From positions 1 to 56,540 of the forward strand of contig NZ_QUEE01000021.1 in assembly GCF_003477885.1 (NCBI RefSeq): a DNA stretch of 56,540 bases, read 5' to 3'. The position numbers and the translations under genes were made by a program. The stretch comes from Lachnotalea sp. AF33-28 (GTDB lineage Bacteria; Bacillota; Clostridia; Lachnospirales; Lachnospiraceae). Below are positions 8,012 through 17,310 of this stretch, piece after piece. Position 1 is the first letter of the stretch, and each line of letters starts with the position of its first letter. Under the pieces are notes generated by a model, which searched no databases, was not told where the DNA came from, and saw only the letters and a list, made by a program, of their open reading frames with translations.

Positions 8012-9154
8012 ATGAAGATGGAAGAACGGCAGGCGTGGCTTGAAGATACTTATCGGAAACTGTGTGTGAAGCTGTCGGCGGAATGCGACAGGATTGGAAG
8101 CCGCATACCCATGGAGCCGGATGACGGCGTCTACCGGATGGATATGTCGGAGGGAGACAATATATTTGGCTGGACCAACGGCTTCTGGCCGGGGATACTC
8201 TGGCAGATGTACCACGCAAAAGGGGAGGAGAAATATCTTGCGGCCGCCAGGGGTGTGGAAGAAAAGCTGGACCGGGCGCTTCACGGTTTTACGCGGCTGG
8301 ATCACGACATGGGGTTTATCTGGATGCACAGCGCGGTGGCGGATTACCGGCTGACCGGCAGCGAACAGAGCAGAACCAGGGGACTGATGGCGGCAAATCT
8401 GCTGGCCGGCAGATATAACCCGGAGGGCAGATTTATCCGTGTGTGGAATAAGACCAGATTCGCGGAAAACAGCGCCGGACTGATCATCGTGGACTGCCTG
8501 ATGAATCTGCCGTTACTGTATTGGGCAAGCGGTGTGACCGAGGATCCAAGGTTTGCCTACATTGCGAAACATCATGCCGATACGGCCTTAAGGACGATTC
8601 TCCGGGCGGACGGCTCTTGCAACCACATCGCTATGCTGGACCCAGGGACGGGAGAGCTTCTCGATACGCCCGGAGGCCAGGGCTATGAGAGCGGTTCCTC
8701 CTGGTCCAGAGGCCAGGCCTGGGCGGTATACGGCATGGCGCTTAGCTACCGCCACACAGGAAACTATGAGTATCTGGACGCGGCAAAGCGCGCGGCCCAT
8801 TATTTTATCGCAAACGCATCACTTAGCGGCTGGGTGCCTCTCTGCGATTTCCGATCCCCTATGGAACCGGTCTACTGGGATACCTCGGCGGGAACGATTG
8901 CGGCCTGCGGCCTGCTGGAGCTGGCTGAACACGTGCCCTCTTATGAGAAAAACCTCTATGAGGAAGGCGCCTGGAACCTTTTGACCCATATAGAGAGCGC
9001 CTGGAATAACTGGGATCCGGAGACAGACGCGGTGGTTTACGGCGGTAAGCGCTCTTACCATGATAATCTGGGGCAGCGAGCGTTAATTTATGCCGATTAT
9101 TTCTTCCTGGAAGGCGTGCTGCGTCTGCTGGGCAGGGAATTCATGATCTGGTAG
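8012..9154 (+). CDS. GH88 family unsaturated glucuronyl hydrolase
   Basis: An intracellular (alpha/alpha)6-barrel enzyme predicted to remove the 4,5-unsaturated glucuronic acid left by polysaccharide lyases on oligosaccharides such as glycosaminoglycan disaccharides. The two catalytic aspartates are recognisable in DHDMGF (about Asp99) and LIIVDCLMNLPLLYWA (about Asp161). The stretch LAGRYNPEGRFIRVWN is typical of GH88 rather than the pectin-linked GH105. There is no signal peptide. I chose ATG 8012, which has GGAAAGGGG 5 nt upstream; an ATG at 7991 is in frame but poorly placed. It is the first gene after the AraC regulator and is followed by the DUF2264 gene. Substrate class is inferred from family. 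Confidence 0.92.
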   Translation: MKMEERQAWLEDTYRKLCVKLSAECDRIGSRIPMEPDDGVYRMDMSEGDNIFGWTNGFWPGILWQMYHAKGEEKYLAAARGVEEKLDRALHGFTRLDHDMGFIWMHSAVADYRLTGSEQSRTRGLMAANLLAGRYNPEGRFIRVWNKTRFAENSAGLIIVDCLMNLPLLYWASGVTEDPRFAYIAKHHADTALRTILRADGSCNHIAMLDPGTGELLDTPGGQGYESGSSWSRGQAWAVYGMALSYRHTGNYEYLDAAKRAAHYFIANASLSGWVPLCDFRSPMEPVYWDTSAGTIAACGLLELAEHVPSYEKNLYEEGAWNLLTHIESAWNNWDPETDAVVYGGKRSYHDNLGQRALIYADYFFLEGVLRLLGREFMIW

Positions 9155-9208
9155 CCGCCAAACATACGTGAGACTGCAGTTTGAAATGATGAGAGGGGAA
9201 GAAGATAT

Positions 9209-10927
9209 ATGAAAATATCAATGGAAGAACTGAAGACGAAACAGGATTATCAGCGGCTGTTATTTAGCCTGCTGGACCCTTTGAAGCCTTTTTACAGCGA
9301 GGGCAGAGCACAGCTTAATATAGGCCATACAAGCGCCGCCTATGAGAATGCGACCATACCCATGGAGGCCTTTGCCCGGCCCCTATGGGGGCTGGTTCCG
9401 TTTTGGGCCGGCGGAGGTGAAAATGCAAAATTCGAGGAGATCTACCGCAGCGGCCTGATCCATGGAACCGATGAATCAGACCCGGAATATTGGGGCAAAT
9501 GGCGGGATTATGACCAGAAGTTTGTGGAGATGGCGGCAATCGCCTATGGCATGCTGATGGTGCCGGAAAAGTTATGGGATCCTCTTACGGAAAAGGAAAA
9601 AGAGAATCTGGTAAACTGGCTGTCCGGAATCAATCAATACGAATGCAATATCAGCAACTGGCAGTATTTCTGCATTCTGGTCAATGTGGCGCTGAAGGTG
9701 AGGGGCTGCGCTTACAGCGAAGAGCGGATGCAGCGGGGTCTTAGCCGCATTGAATCCATGTATCAGGATGACGGATGGTATACCGATAAAGTGGGGGGCC
9801 ATAAGGATTATTATATTGGATTTGCAATTCATTTTTACAGCCTGATCTATGCCATGTTTATGGAAGAATACGATCCTAAGAGGTGCCGGATTTTCAGGGA
9901 ACGCGCAAAAGCCTTTGGCAAAGAATTCGTATACTGGTTTGCAAAGGATGGCAGCGCACTGCCTTACGGCAGGTCACAGACCTATCGGTTTGCGCAGGTC
10001 TCTTTCTTTTCCGTCTGTGCGATGGCGAAGATAGACATATTTTCTGTGGATGTGCTGAAAGGAATTATCACCAGAAACCTGGTGCAGTGGCTGAACCGGC
10101 CGATTTTTGACAACGCCGGAATACTGACCATCGGATACGGTTATCCCAACCTGCAGATGTCGGAGGACTATAACGCGCCAGGCTCTCCTTACTGGGGAAT
10201 GAAAGCCTTCGCCTTTCTGGCGCTGCCGGATGAGGATGAGTTCTGGCGGGTGAACGCTGCGCCGCTGCCCGAACTTGAGCAGTTGAAGACCATCTGCTGC
10301 GGCGACATGGTGATTCAGAGGGATGGCGACGGCCAGGTGACCGCGCTTATACCGGGGCGGAGCTTTGTAAGCGGCAGCAATCATGTGGCGGAGAAATACG
10401 GCAAGTTTGCCTATTCCACCAGATTTGGATTCAGCATAGCACGTGCGCTTACCTCCATGAGGGAAGCGGCTCCTGACAGCATGCTGGCATTTGAGGCTGC
10501 CGGCCATGTATTTGTGAAAGAAAAAATCCAAAATTATGAGATTAAGGACAGTCAGATACGGATCGAGTGGTCTCCGATTCCGGGCATTCAGGTCATTACA
10601 TGGCTGATACCGACAGACACCGGCCATGTGCGCCGCCACAGAATAATCAGCGGCTATGCATGCACCGCTTATGACTGCGGCTTTGCGGTATCGGTGGATG
10701 ACCGGAGATATTCCGATCGGGGTGAAAACGGGCAGGAAGCCTATGTGAAAAATGAGGATGGCAGCTGCCGTGTGCTCTCGCTTCTGGGAGAGGGCAGCGG
10801 CCAGGTACTGATCACCGCGCCGAACACCAATGTGCTGGCATCTAAAACGGCCATCCCCATGATCCGTTATGAAATCGCTCCGGGGACATCTGAGATTTCT
10901 ACGGAGGTGTTTTACAGAACCATGTAG
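9209..10927 (+). CDS. DUF2264 domain-containing protein, putative glycoside hydrolase
   Basis: A 572-residue cytoplasmic protein. The first ~370 residues match the DUF2264 helical-barrel domain (AFARPLWGLVPFWAGG near residue 55, YDQKFVEMAAIAYGM, and NWQYFCILVNVALK). A beta-rich C-terminal domain follows from about residue 380. DUF2264 proteins are often encoded with glycan lyases and unsaturated uronyl hydrolases, and some related members have been described as uronidases. The position directly after GH88 (54 nt, GAGAGGGGAAGA ribosome binding site) supports a role on the same substrate. Candidate acid residues cannot be assigned from one sequence. The stop codon is the left edge of a short repeat (10927-10984). 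Confidence 0.85.
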   Translation: MKISMEELKTKQDYQRLLFSLLDPLKPFYSEGRAQLNIGHTSAAYENATIPMEAFARPLWGLVPFWAGGGENAKFEEIYRSGLIHGTDESDPEYWGKWRDYDQKFVEMAAIAYGMLMVPEKLWDPLTEKEKENLVNWLSGINQYECNISNWQYFCILVNVALKVRGCAYSEERMQRGLSRIESMYQDDGWYTDKVGGHKDYYIGFAIHFYSLIYAMFMEEYDPKRCRIFRERAKAFGKEFVYWFAKDGSALPYGRSQTYRFAQVSFFSVCAMAKIDIFSVDVLKGIITRNLVQWLNRPIFDNAGILTIGYGYPNLQMSEDYNAPGSPYWGMKAFAFLALPDEDEFWRVNAAPLPELEQLKTICCGDMVIQRDGDGQVTALIPGRSFVSGSNHVAEKYGKFAYSTRFGFSIARALTSMREAAPDSMLAFEAAGHVFVKEKIQNYEIKDSQIRIEWSPIPGIQVITWLIPTDTGHVRRHRIISGYACTAYDCGFAVSVDDRRYSDRGENGQEAYVKNEDGSCRVLSLLGEGSGQVLITAPNTNVLASKTAIPMIRYEIAPGTSEISTEVFYRTM

Positions 10928-10984
10928 TTACTAATCACAGTTGCCACAAACTTTCCACGCATGTCGGCAGCCATGGACAGTAAC
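10927..10984. repeat. Short MITE-like repeat remnant
   Basis: A 58-bp stretch begins GTTACT and ends AGTAAC, with inner TTGCC / GGCAG arms. Its ends resemble the GTTACTGTTCA / TGAACAGTAAC termini of the 225-bp elements at 17995 and 37076. It is probably an internally deleted or degenerate member; the similarity is limited to the ends. Confidence 0.4.
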
Positions 10985-11129
10985 ACTCCAGTTATTCATA
11001 ATGATAAAAAATCCGAAAAGTAGTATCGAAAAAAGGCGGTTTGTAGTATAGTGTTTATATGGGCCTGCGGGGCGGACATATATAGGTCCGGTCTGCGGCC
11101 AGAGTCTATTTTAAGGAGCGTAAAAGGTT

Positions 11130-13829
11130 ATGGATAAGGAGCAATTAAAAAATCCGCCCGGAAAATATCGTCCGATTCCCTTCTGGTCCTGGAACGATAA
11201 ACTGGAAGAGGGGGAGCTAAGGCGTCAGGTCCGGCTGATGGGGGATGCCGGCATGGGAGGCTTTTTTATGCATGCCAGAGGCGGGCTTTCCACAGAGTAT
11301 ATGAGCGAAGAGTGGTTTCACTGTGTGGATGCCAGCGTAGAGGAAGCGGACAGCTGTGGGATGAAGGCATGGGCCTATGATGAAAACGGCTGGCCCAGCG
11401 GCTTCGGCAATGGTCTCGTGAACGGGAAAGGACTGAAATACCAGCAGAAATACCTGCGCATGGAGCAGGGGGAGAGGCAGACGGAGCATACGATCTGCAA
11501 TAAGGGAGGATGGCATTTTTATTACGAGGTGAATCCCTTTTATGTGGATACGCTGGACGCGGAAGTGATCGCAGATTTTTTAAAAGAGATCTACCAGCCT
11601 TATTATGAGAGATTCGGCAGCAGGATTGCGGGCTTTTTTACGGATGAACCGCAGATATCCAGAAACGGCATTCCATGGAGCCTGACAATGCCCGGCAAAT
11701 ACGAGGAAGAATATGGTGAGAACCTGCTGGATCATCTGGAGGAGCTGTTTCATCCCCTGCCAGGCTATGAAAAGACCAGACTGCAGTTCTGGCGCCTGGT
11801 AACGAAGCTGTTTAACCGGAATTTTGCAAAGCAGATCTATGATTGGTGTGATGAGAGAGGCTTAAGGCTGACCGGACACTATGTGCTGGAAGAGACCCTG
11901 GAGTCACAGCTTACCTGCAACGGTGCGGTGATGCCTCATTATGAATATCTGCACATACCGGGAATGGACTGGCTGGGCAGAAATATATTCCCCTGTCTCA
12001 CCATGCATCAGCTGGCAAGCGCATGCAGACAGACCGGGAAGAAACAGATACTGACGGAGTCCTTTGCGCTGTGCGGTCACAATGTGAGCTTTTCGGAACT
12101 CAAAGGGATCGCAGAGTGGCAGATGGTCAGAGGCATTACAACGCTCTGCCAGCATCTGCAGGGATATACGCTGCGGGGGATCCGCAAAAGAGATTATCCG
12201 CCTGCGGTCTATTATCAGCAGCCCTGGTGGAAGGATTACCGTGCATTTGTGGATGCGATGTCCAGAATCGGGATGATCCTGACAGAAGGGGAATGCCGGC
12301 CGGACATCCTGCTCATGCATCCTCAGACCTCCGCCTGGATCTGCTATGACGGTGGCAGCAATGAGGGGATGGAGGCTCTGGAAAAGGGCATCCTGGATGC
12401 GATCCGCCAGCTGGAGGAGAAGCATCTGCAGTTTGATCTGGGCGATGAGACGCTGATGGAAAAGCATGGAAAGGTGGAGGACGGCAGGCTTTATGTGGGG
12501 CAGCAGTCCTACAGCACTGTAATCCTTCCTCCCCATATCCGGTTCTTTGACAGCACGAACAAATTGCTGGAGGAGTTTGCCGCTTCCGGAGGGACAGTCA
12601 TCGGTGCGGAGGAGATCTGTGATCTAAAGGCGGATACCTCTGCGGATAACCCCAACGTGACCTATACATACCGCAGGACGGAGGATGCCCTGTACCACTA
12701 TGTGGTGAACAGCACCGATCAGGAACAGCGCGTGGTATTTAACCGGGGCGACAGGATACTGGACATACAGACCGGTGAGACATATGAGTTTACGCCTGTA
12801 CACGATCTGCTGCCTTTTGAGAGTGTGATGGTGGTGGAAGACATTAAAAAGGAGAAGGAACCTATTTCCCTTGACGGCGGCTGGGAGATCGTATCCTTAA
12901 GTGAAAACGCCCTGACGCTGGATATCTGTGATTATTACTTTGACGGTGAACTGGAAGAGAAGGACGGCTATGTGCTGAATATCCAGAACCGGGCCTGCGA
13001 AAAGAAGCGCCCGATCAATATCCGTCAGGTTTACCGTGTGCAGATAAAGGACGTGCCGAAGAAGCTCACTCTGGTTATGGAAACGCCGGAGTTTTATGAC
13101 ATCCGCATCAACGGCCAGAATGTGCTAAAAAAGGATGAGGGCTATTATATGGATACGGCATTCCGCAGGCTGGATATCACACCGTATATCACCGCAGGCG
13201 TGAATGAAATTGAACTTGTGATGGATTATTTCCAGTCTCCGGAGGTTTACGATAATCTGGAGAAGTCGAAGCAGTTTGAAAGCGAGAAGAACAAGCTGTG
13301 CTATGACAGAGAGATGGAACCCATGTATCTGGTTGGGGATTTCTCGGTGGAGACGGACGGAGAATATACCGTTCTGGATAAGCATGCGGTCAGATATCAG
13401 GGCGGGTTTGCGATAGCACAAAGAAGAGCAGAGATTACCCTAAGCCATATGGAACAGCAGGGCCTGCCGTTTTTTGCCGGAGAGATCGTGCTTAAAAAGG
13501 AATTCGATCTGGAAGAGACAAATCTGCGCCTGAAGCAGGAGAATTACGGGTGGAATACGGTGCGCGTAAGCATAAACGGCCAGGAGCCGGTGCGTTTCCT
13601 GTGGGGGAGAAAGGATATGGATATCAGTTCTCTCTTAAAGCCCGGGAAGAATACGGTGGAACTGACACTGATCAATAATCTGCGCAACCTGATGGGGCCG
13701 CATCATCTGGAAGAAGGGGAGAGTTATCTGGTAAGCCCCGTGTCCTTCTACAAAGAGGAATGTATCTGGAAGCCTTTTGAGGGCGGGTGGAATGACGGAT
13801 ACTGTTTTGCGGAGATGACGGTTAAATAG
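11130..13829 (+). CDS. Large glycoside hydrolase, GH106 (alpha-L-rhamnosidase)-like
   Basis: An 899-residue protein without signal peptide. The N-terminal third resembles GH106-type barrels: PFWSWNDKLEEGELRRQ, GGFFMHARGGL and KAWAYDENGWPSG, followed by AGFFTDEPQ and LTGHYVLEE. These regions carry carboxylates suitable for catalysis. Residues ~570-899 are beta-rich, with galactose-binding-like repeats (FYDIRINGQNV; TVRVSINGQEPVRF). It lies 200 nt after the DUF2264 gene, with its own leader containing a CGGAC/GTCCG hairpin (11073-11090) and a GGAGCGTAAAAGGTT ribosome binding site, so it may have its own promoter. The most likely role is removing a deoxysugar or other residue from imported uronic-acid oligosaccharides. 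The exact family and substrate are uncertain. Confidence 0.72.
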   Translation: MDKEQLKNPPGKYRPIPFWSWNDKLEEGELRRQVRLMGDAGMGGFFMHARGGLSTEYMSEEWFHCVDASVEEADSCGMKAWAYDENGWPSGFGNGLVNGKGLKYQQKYLRMEQGERQTEHTICNKGGWHFYYEVNPFYVDTLDAEVIADFLKEIYQPYYERFGSRIAGFFTDEPQISRNGIPWSLTMPGKYEEEYGENLLDHLEELFHPLPGYEKTRLQFWRLVTKLFNRNFAKQIYDWCDERGLRLTGHYVLEETLESQLTCNGAVMPHYEYLHIPGMDWLGRNIFPCLTMHQLASACRQTGKKQILTESFALCGHNVSFSELKGIAEWQMVRGITTLCQHLQGYTLRGIRKRDYPPAVYYQQPWWKDYRAFVDAMSRIGMILTEGECRPDILLMHPQTSAWICYDGGSNEGMEALEKGILDAIRQLEEKHLQFDLGDETLMEKHGKVEDGRLYVGQQSYSTVILPPHIRFFDSTNKLLEEFAASGGTVIGAEEICDLKADTSADNPNVTYTYRRTEDALYHYVVNSTDQEQRVVFNRGDRILDIQTGETYEFTPVHDLLPFESVMVVEDIKKEKEPISLDGGWEIVSLSENALTLDICDYYFDGELEEKDGYVLNIQNRACEKKRPINIRQVYRVQIKDVPKKLTLVMETPEFYDIRINGQNVLKKDEGYYMDTAFRRLDITPYITAGVNEIELVMDYFQSPEVYDNLEKSKQFESEKNKLCYDREMEPMYLVGDFSVETDGEYTVLDKHAVRYQGGFAIAQRRAEITLSHMEQQGLPFFAGEIVLKKEFDLEETNLRLKQENYGWNTVRVSINGQEPVRFLWGRKDMDISSLLKPGKNTVELTLINNLRNLMGPHHLEEGESYLVSPVSFYKEECIWKPFEGGWNDGYCFAEMTVK

Positions 13830-13884
13830 CAGGCCGAAGCTGTTCACTCGGAGTAATCACAATATCATCTTGAGGGAGGATGGT

Positions 13885-13956
13885 ATGTTATTAAAGCATC
13901 GGGCGCATGAATTAGTTTCGCTTGCAGAAAAGACAAAACGGGATTTTCAGCGGTGA
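13885..13956 (+). CDS. Small hypothetical ORF (23 aa), possible remnant
   Basis: The sequence encodes MLLKHRAHELVSLAEKTKR followed by four residues, and has an unusually good ribosome binding site (GAGGGAGGA, 4-5 nt before ATG). I recognise no family. It may be the preserved N-terminus of a lost gene or a tiny protein. It lies in the 340-nt gap between the glycan-enzyme gene and fic, upstream of a terminator at 14020. The rest of that gap shows nothing else recognisable. Confidence 0.3.
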   Translation: MLLKHRAHELVSLAEKTKRDFQR

Positions 13957-14019
13957 CTCAAATTTGTTCCCTTATTTCCTCGTATTGAAACAGCTGCATG
14001 CCAAGAAGATTGCATTACA

Positions 14020-14056
14020 ATAAAGGTGTTCCTAAGAGGAGCACCTTTATTTTTTG
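14020..14056 (+). terminator. Intrinsic terminator
   Basis: AAAGGTG and CACCTTT arms (14022-14028 / 14042-14048) with an inner CCT/AGG pair, followed by an A/T tract of seven T residues. It separates the glycan-enzyme region from fic. Confidence 0.75.
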
Positions 14057-14172
14057 ATACACTGGAAAGGAGCAACCATACTGGATGACTGACAGCCGGG
14101 AGCGCCCGCAAATTGGTGATTACTATTCGGTTGATTTGTGGTATACTGTGAACAATATGGATTGAGGAAGGA

Positions 14173-14952
14173 GTGAACAGCTTGGATTATGCAGAATTAT
14201 TGAAAAAGCGCGACAGATATCAGCAATGCAAGGCATCCATTCCGGAACTGACACTGCAAAGCTATGAGCAGGCGTTTGAAATAGAATACACTCACAACTC
14301 CACGGCTATTGAGGGGAATACCCTGACTCTCATAGAAACAAAGCTGGTGCTGGAGGACGGAATTTCGGTTGGAGGTAAAAATCTCCGTGAGATTTATGAA
14401 TCCGTAAACCATAAAAAGGCATACCGTTATGTGAAGGAATGTATCGTAAAAGGATTGCCGCTTGATGAAAAAATCATCAAGAATATTCATGCAATTCTTA
14501 TGGAGAATATTATAGTGGGCGGGGTGTACCGGAATGTTGATGTCTACATTTCCGGAGTGCAGCATACGCCGCCGTCACCGGGTGAGATGTATCGGCAGGT
14601 TAAGGATTTTTATGCGGATTTAACATGTAAAAGTCAAAGCCTTACTCTGGTGGAACTGGCTGCATGGACACACGCAGAGTTTGTTCGTATCCACCCATTC
14701 CCGGATGGGAATGGAAGGACATCCCGGCTGCTTATGAACTACCAGCTTATGATAGCTGGTTTTCCGGCCATTTCCATTGCAAAGGAAAACCGGCTGGAGT
14801 ATTTTAATACACTGGAAGCCTATGCACTGGAAGGGAACCTTGCCCCGTTTACAGAGATGGTATCAGACCTTGTAGATCAGCAGCTTGACCTTTATATTGG
14901 TATGGCTGCAAAGAATCAGGGAATAAATCAGACGACAAGGGGAGAGGTATAA
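14173..14952 (+). CDS. Fic family protein
   Basis: A predicted AMP-transferase (or related nucleotidyl-transferase) of 259 residues. The canonical Fic motif HPFPDGNGRTSR is present, with catalytic His and the phosphate-binding Asn-Gly-Arg. Upstream, STAIEGN matches the N-terminal inhibitory motif [S/T]xxxE[G/N] of class II Fic proteins, so activity is probably self-limited by this alpha-helix rather than by a separate antitoxin. No antitoxin-like gene is adjacent. GTG 14173 is used (GAGG 5 nt upstream). TTG 14182 with AAGGAG 8 nt upstream is an alternative. The target protein is unknown. The gene stands alone between two terminators. Confidence 0.92.
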   Translation: MNSLDYAELLKKRDRYQQCKASIPELTLQSYEQAFEIEYTHNSTAIEGNTLTLIETKLVLEDGISVGGKNLREIYESVNHKKAYRYVKECIVKGLPLDEKIIKNIHAILMENIIVGGVYRNVDVYISGVQHTPPSPGEMYRQVKDFYADLTCKSQSLTLVELAAWTHAEFVRIHPFPDGNGRTSRLLMNYQLMIAGFPAISIAKENRLEYFNTLEAYALEGNLAPFTEMVSDLVDQQLDLYIGMAAKNQGINQTTRGEV

Positions 14953-14970
14953 CAATCGAATAAAAACTTT

Positions 14971-15009
14971 AGAAAAGCGTCAGGACAATCTATGTTCTGG
15001 CGCTTTTCT
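14971..15009 (+). terminator. Terminator hairpin after fic
   Basis: Long stem AGAAAAGCG...CGCTTTTCT with inner CAG/CTG and ACA/TGT pairs. The 3' arm provides the T-rich tract. It begins 18 nt after the fic stop. Confidence 0.65.
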
Positions 15010-15147
15010 GATGGCTTCCGATATTTAATGAATGGCTGGAAGCTGTGGATGATATACAGTACAACGAAAACTAATAGACATTTTCCCCTTCAAAAACCGG
15101 GGAATTTCATTATCAGCCTCCGACTAATGAGCCAGGAGTTTTTAAGC

Positions 15148-15174
15148 TTTCATAGGAAAATACGACCTATGAAA
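15148..15174. repeat. Small palindrome TTTCATAGG / CCTATGAAA
   Basis: Perfect 9-bp arms with a 9-nt loop, lying 27 nt beyond the 3' end of htpG (minus strand). It belongs to the same loose group as 4686, 55531, 55670 and 56498. A role as htpG terminator is possible but there is no long T-run. Confidence 0.5.
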
Positions 15175-15200
15175 TAACCCTGATCGGGATTCTCTTTATA

Positions 15201-17210
15201 TTAATTTTCCTCACGCAGAAGGAGCATAACTTCGTTGCTTCTGGATATGAAATCCGTCATTCTTTCCGGGCTTAGCGTTCCGTGGCTTAAAGCGGCCAGA
15301 TCGTAGAGCTGTTTGCAGAATACCGGCACATGGCCGCCGTCCTTGTGATCCACAATGTATTTTACCAGAGGATGGTTTGCATTTAACACAAGGGTTTCTC
15401 CGGCGCCGCCGAACATGGAAGCGTCCATGCCGCCCATGCCGTACATCTTCATCATATCCTGCATACGTCTGCTTTCCTCTGAAAGAGTAATCATGGAAGC
15501 TACGCCTTCATCTTTTAACTTCTCTACCTTGATGTCCAGATGTTCATTGTCCAGTGCCTTTTTAAACACTTCGGTAAGGGAGTCGGAGAGTTCTTTAAAG
15601 GCTTCACTGTCTTCTTCGGCAACCTCTTCCTTAAAGGATGCGGTCAGATCCGCATCGATGCGCATGAAGTGCAGTCCCTCGTTTTTCTGTTCGGTATGAG
15701 TGATGAAAGGAGCATCGATATTATGGCTTAAGATCACCGCGTCGATTCCTTCCTTGCGGAACATATTGATATACTGGCTCTGCTCTTTTTCGTCCGTCAC
15801 ATAAAATACAGTATTTTCGTGTTTTTCCTTATTCTCTTCCAGACATTCCGGCAGAGTCAGGTATTTGCCGTCGATGTTTTTATAAAGGATGTAATCCTTC
15901 ATCTTGTCATCGAATTTCTCATCCTTGAGGCAGCCGAATTTGATGAAGGGGCTGATGTCATCCCAGTATTTCTCATAGCTTTCCTTTTCTGTCTTGCACA
16001 TGCCGCTTAATTTATCGGCAACCTTCTTGGAGATGTAATCTGAGATCTTTTTCACAAAGCCATCGTTCTGAAGGGCGCTTCTGGAAACGTTCAGCGGCAG
16101 GTCAGGGCAGTCGATCACACCCTTTAAGAGCATCAGGAACTCTGGAATTACTTCCTTAATATTATCGGCGATGAATACCTGGTTATTGTACAGCTTGATC
16201 GTGCCTTCGATGGAATCATATTCGGTGTTGATCTTCGGGAAATAGAGGATGCCCTTTAAATTAAACGGATAGTCCATGTTCAGATGGATCCAGAACAGAG
16301 GCTCCTTGTAATCCCTGAATACCTTGCGGTAGAAATCGCGGTACTCTTCATCGCTGCAGTCATTGGGATGCTTGGTCCAAAGCGGATGGATCTCATTGAT
16401 CGGCACGGGGCGTTTGTTGATCTTAGCCTTTTCCGTCCGGGGTGAGATTTCGACGGTTTCCTTTTCCCCGTTTTCATTCTCTTTTTCTTCCGTCTTGGCC
16501 TCTTCCACAATATGTTCAACGACAACGTCATCTTCTCTAACTTCGTCTAAAGCTACGGTCTCGTATTCCTGCTCTTTGCCTTCTACCGTCACATAGATCT
16601 CGGTGGGCATGAAGGAGCAGTATTTCTCCAGCACTTCTTTCACTCTGTATTCGTTGCAGAATTCCGCGCTGTCCTCGTTAAAATACAGCGTTACGGTGGT
16701 GCCGTGGCCCGCCTTTGCGCCATCGCCCATTTCAAATTCTACACCGCCCTCGGATTCCCAGTGCACAGGAACCGCGTCTTCCTTATAGGAGAGGGTGTCG
16801 ATGGTCACCTTGTCCGCTACCATGAATGCGGAATAGAAGCCCAGACCGAAATGACCGATGATCTGTTCCTCGTTGGTTTTGTCTTTGTATTTTTCAAGAA
16901 AAGCCTGTGCGCCGGAAAAAGCGATCTGATTGATGTATTCATCCACTTCTTCGAAAGTCATACCGATACCGTTGTCGGTGATGGAAGCTGTCTTGGCATT
17001 GGGATCTAAATGGATGATGATGGTGGGCTTATATCCTTCCTCGGGTGTAAATTCGCCCATGATTTCCAGCTTCTGCAGCTTTGTGATCGCATCGCAGCCG
17101 TTGGATACCAGCTCACGGTAGAAGATATCGTGATCGGAATACAGCCACTTCTTTATAATAGGAAAAATGTTTTCGCTGTTGATGGATAAATTGCCGGCTT
17201 TTGTGCTCAT
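15201..17210 (-). CDS. htpG: Molecular chaperone HtpG (Hsp90)
   Basis: A cytosolic ATP-dependent Hsp90 chaperone of 669 residues, longer than the 624 of E. coli because of an acidic, Glu/Lys-rich insertion (about residues 230-255, VEEAKTEEKENENGEKE) between the N-terminal and middle domains. The GHKL ATPase motifs are visible: ELVSNGCDAITK (box I, with Gly-Cys where E. coli has Ala-Ser), TDNGIGMT (box II) and IGHFGLGFYSAFMVAD (box III). The ATG has AAAGGAGTG upstream. A consensus SigA promoter (17275-17303) and a CIRCE element (17311-17337) lie directly upstream, so expression is probably under HrcA heat-shock control. It is monocistronic. Confidence 0.97.
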   Translation of the reverse strand: MSTKAGNLSINSENIFPIIKKWLYSDHDIFYRELVSNGCDAITKLQKLEIMGEFTPEEGYKPTIIIHLDPNAKTASITDNGIGMTFEEVDEYINQIAFSGAQAFLEKYKDKTNEEQIIGHFGLGFYSAFMVADKVTIDTLSYKEDAVPVHWESEGGVEFEMGDGAKAGHGTTVTLYFNEDSAEFCNEYRVKEVLEKYCSFMPTEIYVTVEGKEQEYETVALDEVREDDVVVEHIVEEAKTEEKENENGEKETVEISPRTEKAKINKRPVPINEIHPLWTKHPNDCSDEEYRDFYRKVFRDYKEPLFWIHLNMDYPFNLKGILYFPKINTEYDSIEGTIKLYNNQVFIADNIKEVIPEFLMLLKGVIDCPDLPLNVSRSALQNDGFVKKISDYISKKVADKLSGMCKTEKESYEKYWDDISPFIKFGCLKDEKFDDKMKDYILYKNIDGKYLTLPECLEENKEKHENTVFYVTDEKEQSQYINMFRKEGIDAVILSHNIDAPFITHTEQKNEGLHFMRIDADLTASFKEEVAEEDSEAFKELSDSLTEVFKKALDNEHLDIKVEKLKDEGVASMITLSEESRRMQDMMKMYGMGGMDASMFGGAGETLVLNANHPLVKYIVDHKDGGHVPVFCKQLYDLAALSHGTLSPERMTDFISRSNEVMLLLREEN

Positions 17211-17274
17211 GTTTCAACACTCCTTTATTTTTTTCTTTATGAGGCGTCATGTCCTGCGCCGTGTTCTGAGTGAT

Positions 17275-17303
17275 AGTTTAGTACGTTTAAGAAAAAATGT
17301 CAA
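17275..17303 (-). promoter_or_regulatory. SigA promoter of htpG
   Basis: On the minus strand, TTGACA (17303-17298), a 17-nt spacer and TAAACT (17280-17275), about 65 nt before the htpG start codon. Confidence 0.75.
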
Positions 17304-17310
17304 TAAAAAA

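Noticed and set aside
13957..14085. Open frame crossing the terminator before fic
   Set aside because: No start codon with a ribosome binding site; the frame includes the terminator hairpin and T-run, so it is chance.
14992..15177. A 61-codon plus-strand frame after fic
   Set aside because: It begins in the fic terminator, has no ribosome binding site, and its codons show no protein-like pattern.
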